Shown here: positions 60,101 through 64,000 of the stretch, piece by piece
Layout: every line of letters starts with the position of its first letter
Position numbering within the stretch: the first letter of the stretch is position 1
Assembly (NCBI GenBank): GCA_965649825.1
Contig: OZ287701.1
Location: forward strand, 310,001 to 374,000
Source of the DNA: Penicillus capitatus
Lineage: Eukaryota > Chlorophyta
Length of the DNA: 64,000 bases
Reading direction: 5' to 3'
Program-made: the position numbers and the translations under genes
Notes under the pieces: model-generated
Databases searched by the model: none
What the model saw: the letters and a program-made list of their open reading frames with translations, nothing else
Told to the model about the DNA's origin: nothing

Positions 60101-62601
60101 TGGAATGTACGCCATCTCCTCATCGAATTCTCGTTCGTCGAATAACGTTATCTTTATCTCGATCGTCATCCAGCCTTCTTTGACGAAGCCCAATGACTCG
60201 TCTTCCAGATCAGCTGAAGTGAAAGGAACTGTAAGCCATCTTCTGTAGTGCCCTCGGATGACACGATGGCAGCCTATTCTGTCCATCTCGATCGGAGAGA
60301 AAAGCAATTGATCTACTTTCTCGTCTGTCTCTCTCAGAGTCGATGAAGTGGACAGTGCGAATGGTGAAGCACCCTCGTACGAGCTCTGGTTTCAGATTCT
60401 TAATCGAAGCGACCGGAGAGCTTGAACCTATTGATCCATTGGGATAAAAGAATGCCTGCCTGCTCCCAAACAAAACCTTGCATCGAGGAAGTAGTATCCA
60501 GAAGACGCTCACAACTCGGAGTCTTCGATTCTGATGATCTCGCTTGCAACGCACCACGGGCTCATATCCTTAACAGACCTTAGCTTCCACTGCGGCAACA
60601 CTCGATTGTAAGGCGAAACACCGAAAACAGTTGACCACCTGGCAGATCGCTGTCTTTCTGTCCACTGAGATGTGACAGGATTCGCTGTCGTCCCGTTTCA
60701 GTCTCATGTCCAGTCGAACGAGGAGGTGGTAATTTTTCAGAAATCCGGAATCCTGCGATGTTATCTGACTGAGCGGAAGGAGTTCGTGTTCACAGCAATC
60801 GTTTATGAACGAGAACTGATGCAGTTCTCCTGTCGACCATCAGATATTCATTTGGTTCATTGTAATCCTGATTCGCTACCTGTGCGATAACTGTTTTCAT
60901 CCGTATCATGATTGACCAGAGTGAATCCGAACTGAACATCGACTCGAGTCTCGTTCTTAGACTCAAGGCACGCCAAAGGGCATCCGTGTTCATTACGTCT
61001 GAGTCCAATGCACCTGGAAGACAGCAAGATTGAACAACAGAACAAAATGTTATCGCCTCGCACCACTGTCGGTCTTCCACTACGAATATCTTTGTGAAGA
61101 TCAGACTCTCTTTCCGCAGGAAACGTCGATTTACACACCACTGTCCGGACGTGGACAAACATCATTACCGAAAATAAGATCTGGCATGTGTCACCTCGTA
61201 GGAAGCATACCATCTATTCAGCGTTACCCTGTTACTGTGGAAGATACCATAAACCTCTGCACGACCACCTGCAGTGAGCAAATGAAGTGCGTTTTGAGAA
61301 GTCCTTGAGTACCCTCAATGTGTGATTTAGTGTAGTCTTCGATCTGACGTACACATCGCGGCGGAATCTGGCTGAAAACCCGACAGAGTGCGTCGCGAAA
61401 ACTTTGATCTCTGATGGGCTTGATTTCGATGCGTATGCATAGGCGATCGTTTTCCGCCAATGGAGAAGATGCGTCTAACAGATCCGTCTTTTTGAGCAGT
61501 CGAACCCATCCCTTGGAAGTGCCACTGTCGATGCGTTCCTCGAATACTAAAACAGAATGGTTTGATGAAAAGGGCGGCCTACGGAGAACCTGCGATCCGA
61601 CTGCTATTATGAATCGATTGACTGGGTCGGCAGATTTCCGCTTCAATACCAACAGAACGATCGCTCATATTGGCGAGAAGAACACTCAAACCGTCCGGAC
61701 CGAAATGCCCTTCTTCCTTGCACAGTTTCAACTTCCTATCAGACAGGGGATTTTCTGTCACAACTGGAAGCCTGCATTGTGCATTGACATCTCATGGCCT
61801 TTGTTTTTGAAGACGTCACTGTTAATAATGGATGGACTCATCTCCCACGCATGATGGATGTCCCACTGTCACGACCCACTCTTAGGCGTTCAGAAGGCGC
61901 TTACTCTACACACTTACTTTACATATCCCCTTTCCTCTTTCAACCTCGCGAGTGAAGGACTCGTTATGTTGATGTCTTATCCTCAACTCCAGCCGAAGGG
62001 TGAAGAAATCGTCCTTTACATACCCGGACGATGGATCCTCAATTTCGGCAACGTCGATGAATGGGTCGACATTTACCCTTACTTGAAACCACCCAAAATG
62101 ACCAAGAGCACCTGTGACCATACTTGCCACTTGCCCAACCTTCCGACTTGCAAACGCACAGGCACCTCTTGTCCTACTTCTCCTCTTGTCTTTATGGTTT
62201 ACAAGGGTGATGGTGAAGTGCGCGTGCACCGGCCGATTGCGCGCCTTCAGTCCAGCCGAGAGCTTCCCGTCTTTTCGGTGCTTCGCGAAGATACTCCTGG
62301 AAGAAGGACATTCGGTATGCTGCGATAAGACTTTTGAGGTCCTTTACCACCGTCTGCCGTCGACTTCGAAATCTCCGGTGTCCATCTTCCCACCTTGCTC
62401 AAAAAGGGAATGGCGTAGGCGCCACTGCCACGGACAGAAGTTGCCGTAGGTCACCGGCACGTGCAGTGGCGGTACCTCACAGACTGCATACCACTGCTTC
62501 TGCTTGGTCAGAGTGAACGATGACGGCTCATCATTGGATACCTCCATCACCTCTGCGGTGCGCTTAACAAACCGAAAGCGTCGGAGACGTTTGACCTTCA
62601 T
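57041..62601 (-). CDS. MATH-RING array protein (six MATH units, five RING-like modules)
   Basis: A single minus-strand gene starts at ATG 62601 and ends at a stop inside the TRIM LTR (57041). The fusion of the two parts is direct: the last MATH unit runs into the first zinc module in one exon (GFVNKGWITLNAK ... CDKC). From MATH unit 6 to the stop, exons 59221-59297, 59035-59150, 58741-58981, 58506-58691, 58272-58457, 57839-58225, 57370-57789 and 57041-57320 sum to 1893 nt, in frame (630 aa). Upstream exons are supported individually, but joins inside units 2, 4 and 5 remain unresolved, and unit 2 shows a frame break near 61660. MATH (TRAF-C) domains bind peptides or receptors and RING domains recruit E2 enzymes, so a ubiquitin-ligase scaffold is likely. 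TRAFs have one RING followed by one MATH; here the order is reversed and both are repeated. Confidence 0.7.
57126..58860 (-). other. Five tandem RING-like zinc modules
   Basis: Pattern: C-x2-C ... H-G-N-T-x-H-x-C-x-C-x2-C ... C-P-x-C, closest to the IAP/C3HC4 RING style. Module 1: CDKC, HGNTKHLCYCTKC, CPEC. Module 2: CPTC, HGNTKHLCYCTDC, but the final CPxC is missing. Module 3: CLAC, HGATEHLCYCHSC, CPVC. Module 4: CPIC, KIHLCYC, then CPFPFC, with some ligands lost. Module 5: CVIC, then a ~70-residue Lys/Ser-rich insert, HGNTRHKCYCKDC, CPVC. Each module is split by a phase-2 intron at the same codon: 58692-58740, 58458-58505, 58226-58271, 57790-57838 and 57321-57369 (46-49 nt). Linkers share an (L/M)RR(V/C)xSA(M) motif. 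Confidence 0.75.
58880..62601 (-). other. Six MATH units with a conserved 77-nt opening exon
   Basis: Each unit opens with an exon in phase 0, usually beginning TGG (Trp), and ends in phase 2. Unit 2: 61789-61865. Unit 3: 61064-61140. Unit 4: 60513-60589. Unit 6: 59221-59297. All four are 77 nt. Unit 5 (59780-59859) is 80 nt and starts TGT. In unit 1 the same 77-nt stretch forms the end of exon 1 (62348). Introns: 62297-62347, 61866-61917, 61736-61788, 61014-61063, 60830-60879, 60590-60638, 60460-60512, 60274-60316, 59729-59779, 59298-59349, 59151-59220 and 58982-59034. Domain signatures include HAHFTITLVNH, GYVKDDFFTLRLEL, QFGFTLVNHD, SGFLKNYHLLVRL, SLGFVKEGWMTIEIK, HFAVTLVNQN and ESHGFVNKGWITL. 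Confidence 0.75.
59713..60900 (-). repeat. Arm of a 29-kb-spaced inverted duplication
   Basis: Inverted partner of 28935-30565. Compared with it, this arm lacks about 100 bp between two CCGCT copies (junction near 60012, sequence CCCGCTTTGACG) and lacks the 335-bp segment. Confidence 0.85.
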
Positions 62602-64000
62602 TCGGCATAAGTGGGCGCTGAGAACAGCGGATTCAAGAAACTTGTGTGGCCAAAGTGCAACCTGCAGAGGGAATATGATAACGCCGAATTCGAGAAACTA
62701 CCAAGAAATCACTTCCTGGCTTTCTTGACAACCCGTACAGTGATGTGACAGATACTCATTCCTTTCTTCAATTTGAATGCGATCGAGAGTCCAGGAAACA
62801 CTTCTACGCCGGGATTCGTCCCGATTAAACGGATGACGCATCTGCAAAAGAAGAAGATTCAGAGGCATCGAGTCAGCTACGTAAATGAAAAATAGAGAAT
62901 AGGCGACCACGGAGTCAGTCAATAATCACGTCCATTAAGCGCGTTTCGGTACAGAGCGAAAAGAACCTTGAGTTGACAGTCAGCCGTCGTACGTACAGGA
63001 TTCGAAAGAGTTCATCTAGCAAACCTGCACATAACCTCTCCCAACTACCACCTACCCAGCTCTGTTGTCTTCTTTTGCGACGTCTGTCACGACTATCTCT
63101 GAAGATCGACTGTGCGCTTAGTCCACACAGAATGATATTTGCCTGCCGCACGGTGCTCTCTTTTATGCCGTGCTATCGCTCTCTACGCGTGAATCCAACG
63201 CAGTGAGATAGACAGACCACGAAAGTGAGAGTCTTTCTTTTCTAATGTCCATGACAGAATTCAGAATCATCGCGAGGAGCATACCTGTCAAAAGGATGAT
63301 TGTTCTTCTCTAAGTTAAAGGTGCCATGTTCCGGCATGTGAAAACGACGTCGCCATGTTCATGCAATGGTACTTGGATGTGCAAGATTGAGCAAAATCCT
63401 GAACGTCGTCAGTTTCATCTTTGCTTCTCGCTTCGCCACTGTCTTCTTATACTCAGGATATGGTTCGAGAATCGCTGAAACCTTTCAATGAAACAAATTA
63501 GATTGTGCATGTGTGTTAGCGTCCGTGTTTCAGCAAGCGTGTCTTGCCAATCTTTCATGTTCGTTACTCTGCTGGGACTTTTAACTTCTCGAGAATATGG
63601 CAATCTATGAAATGCATCCGAGTTGCATCTTCTGTTCGGTCAGTCATGCGTTGGATGCTCTCCTGTTTGCGCCAATGACTAGGTTAGCGAGATGACACTA
63701 GCACACTCGGTGCGTCTTTGCATTGGATTCCAGAACACAGCGAATGACAAACATCGCGAGCGACCCAAGAACACGACACTCATATCAACTGTCTGTTCTC
63801 CTGAATGTTAACGGACACAACAATCGAACAGCTTCATGATCTTGGCATCATCCAAACCGATTTTGCTCGTGTTTGCCATATGAAGAGAGGACACAAAATG
63901 TGTGAACCTTTTACGTTGAGTGTTCCCATTTGTGCGACAAAATTTCATCGTTTAACGAGTCTTCCTCTTGACGGACAGTCGAACATCCCGACCGACGTCC
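62602..64000. other. Upstream region of the MATH-RING gene to the window end
   Basis: No gene supported. Frames up to 78 codons on both strands have no motif. The MATH-RING promoter should lie just above 62601. Confidence 0.5.

Overview
The window is nuclear DNA of a eukaryote, most likely a unicellular protist. Almost every confident gene is split by very short GT-AG introns (43-70 nt, mostly 46-55). The gene content is eukaryotic: BAHD acyltransferase, F-box/leucine-rich repeat proteins, MATH and RING-like domains, a U-box, calcium-channel alpha2delta-like proteins and a Ty3-type LTR retrotransposon. There is no operon structure, and I could not place the organism more precisely. Gene models were built by joining reading frames at GT-AG sites, testing that exon lengths sum to a multiple of three, and aligning paralogues inside the window.

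Layout. 0-11.5 kb: a secreted coiled-coil protein cut by the window edge, a BAHD acyltransferase (1145-2799), and a giant membrane protein (4023-11549) with about thirty-five 26-residue chlamydial-Pmp-like repeats. About 11.57-28.1 kb is block 1 and 37.8-54.5 kb is block 2, two copies of a tandem segmental duplication. Each carries an eight-exon Pmp/beta-helix membrane protein, an alpha2delta/C-type-lectin locus and an F-box/LRR gene. Block 1 also holds a young Ty3-like element (17751-22296, target duplication CGTGG); the empty site survives in block 2. The two alpha2delta-lectin genes of block 2 correspond to a single deletion-fused pseudogene in block 1.

Between the blocks (28-38 kb) lie a broken inverted copy of part of the right-hand gene, a stray 3' end of the acyltransferase gene, decayed retroelement pieces, and a HeLo-like/U-box protein (32934-35132). 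On the right (55.9-62.6 kb, minus strand) is the most unusual gene. It has six MATH units, each opening with a 77- or 80-nt exon, followed by five RING-like zinc modules, each split by an intron at the same codon. A 995-bp terminal-repeat retrotransposon in miniature (TRIM; 56131-57125, target duplication GTTGG) has landed in its 3' coding part and now supplies the stop codon.

How the parts may work together is inference. Surface or secreted beta-helix and lectin/VWA proteins, together with F-box, U-box and MATH-RING ubiquitin-type adaptors, are all repeat-rich, duplicated and mosaic. This is the pattern expected of a fast-evolving recognition and ubiquitin-signalling locus.
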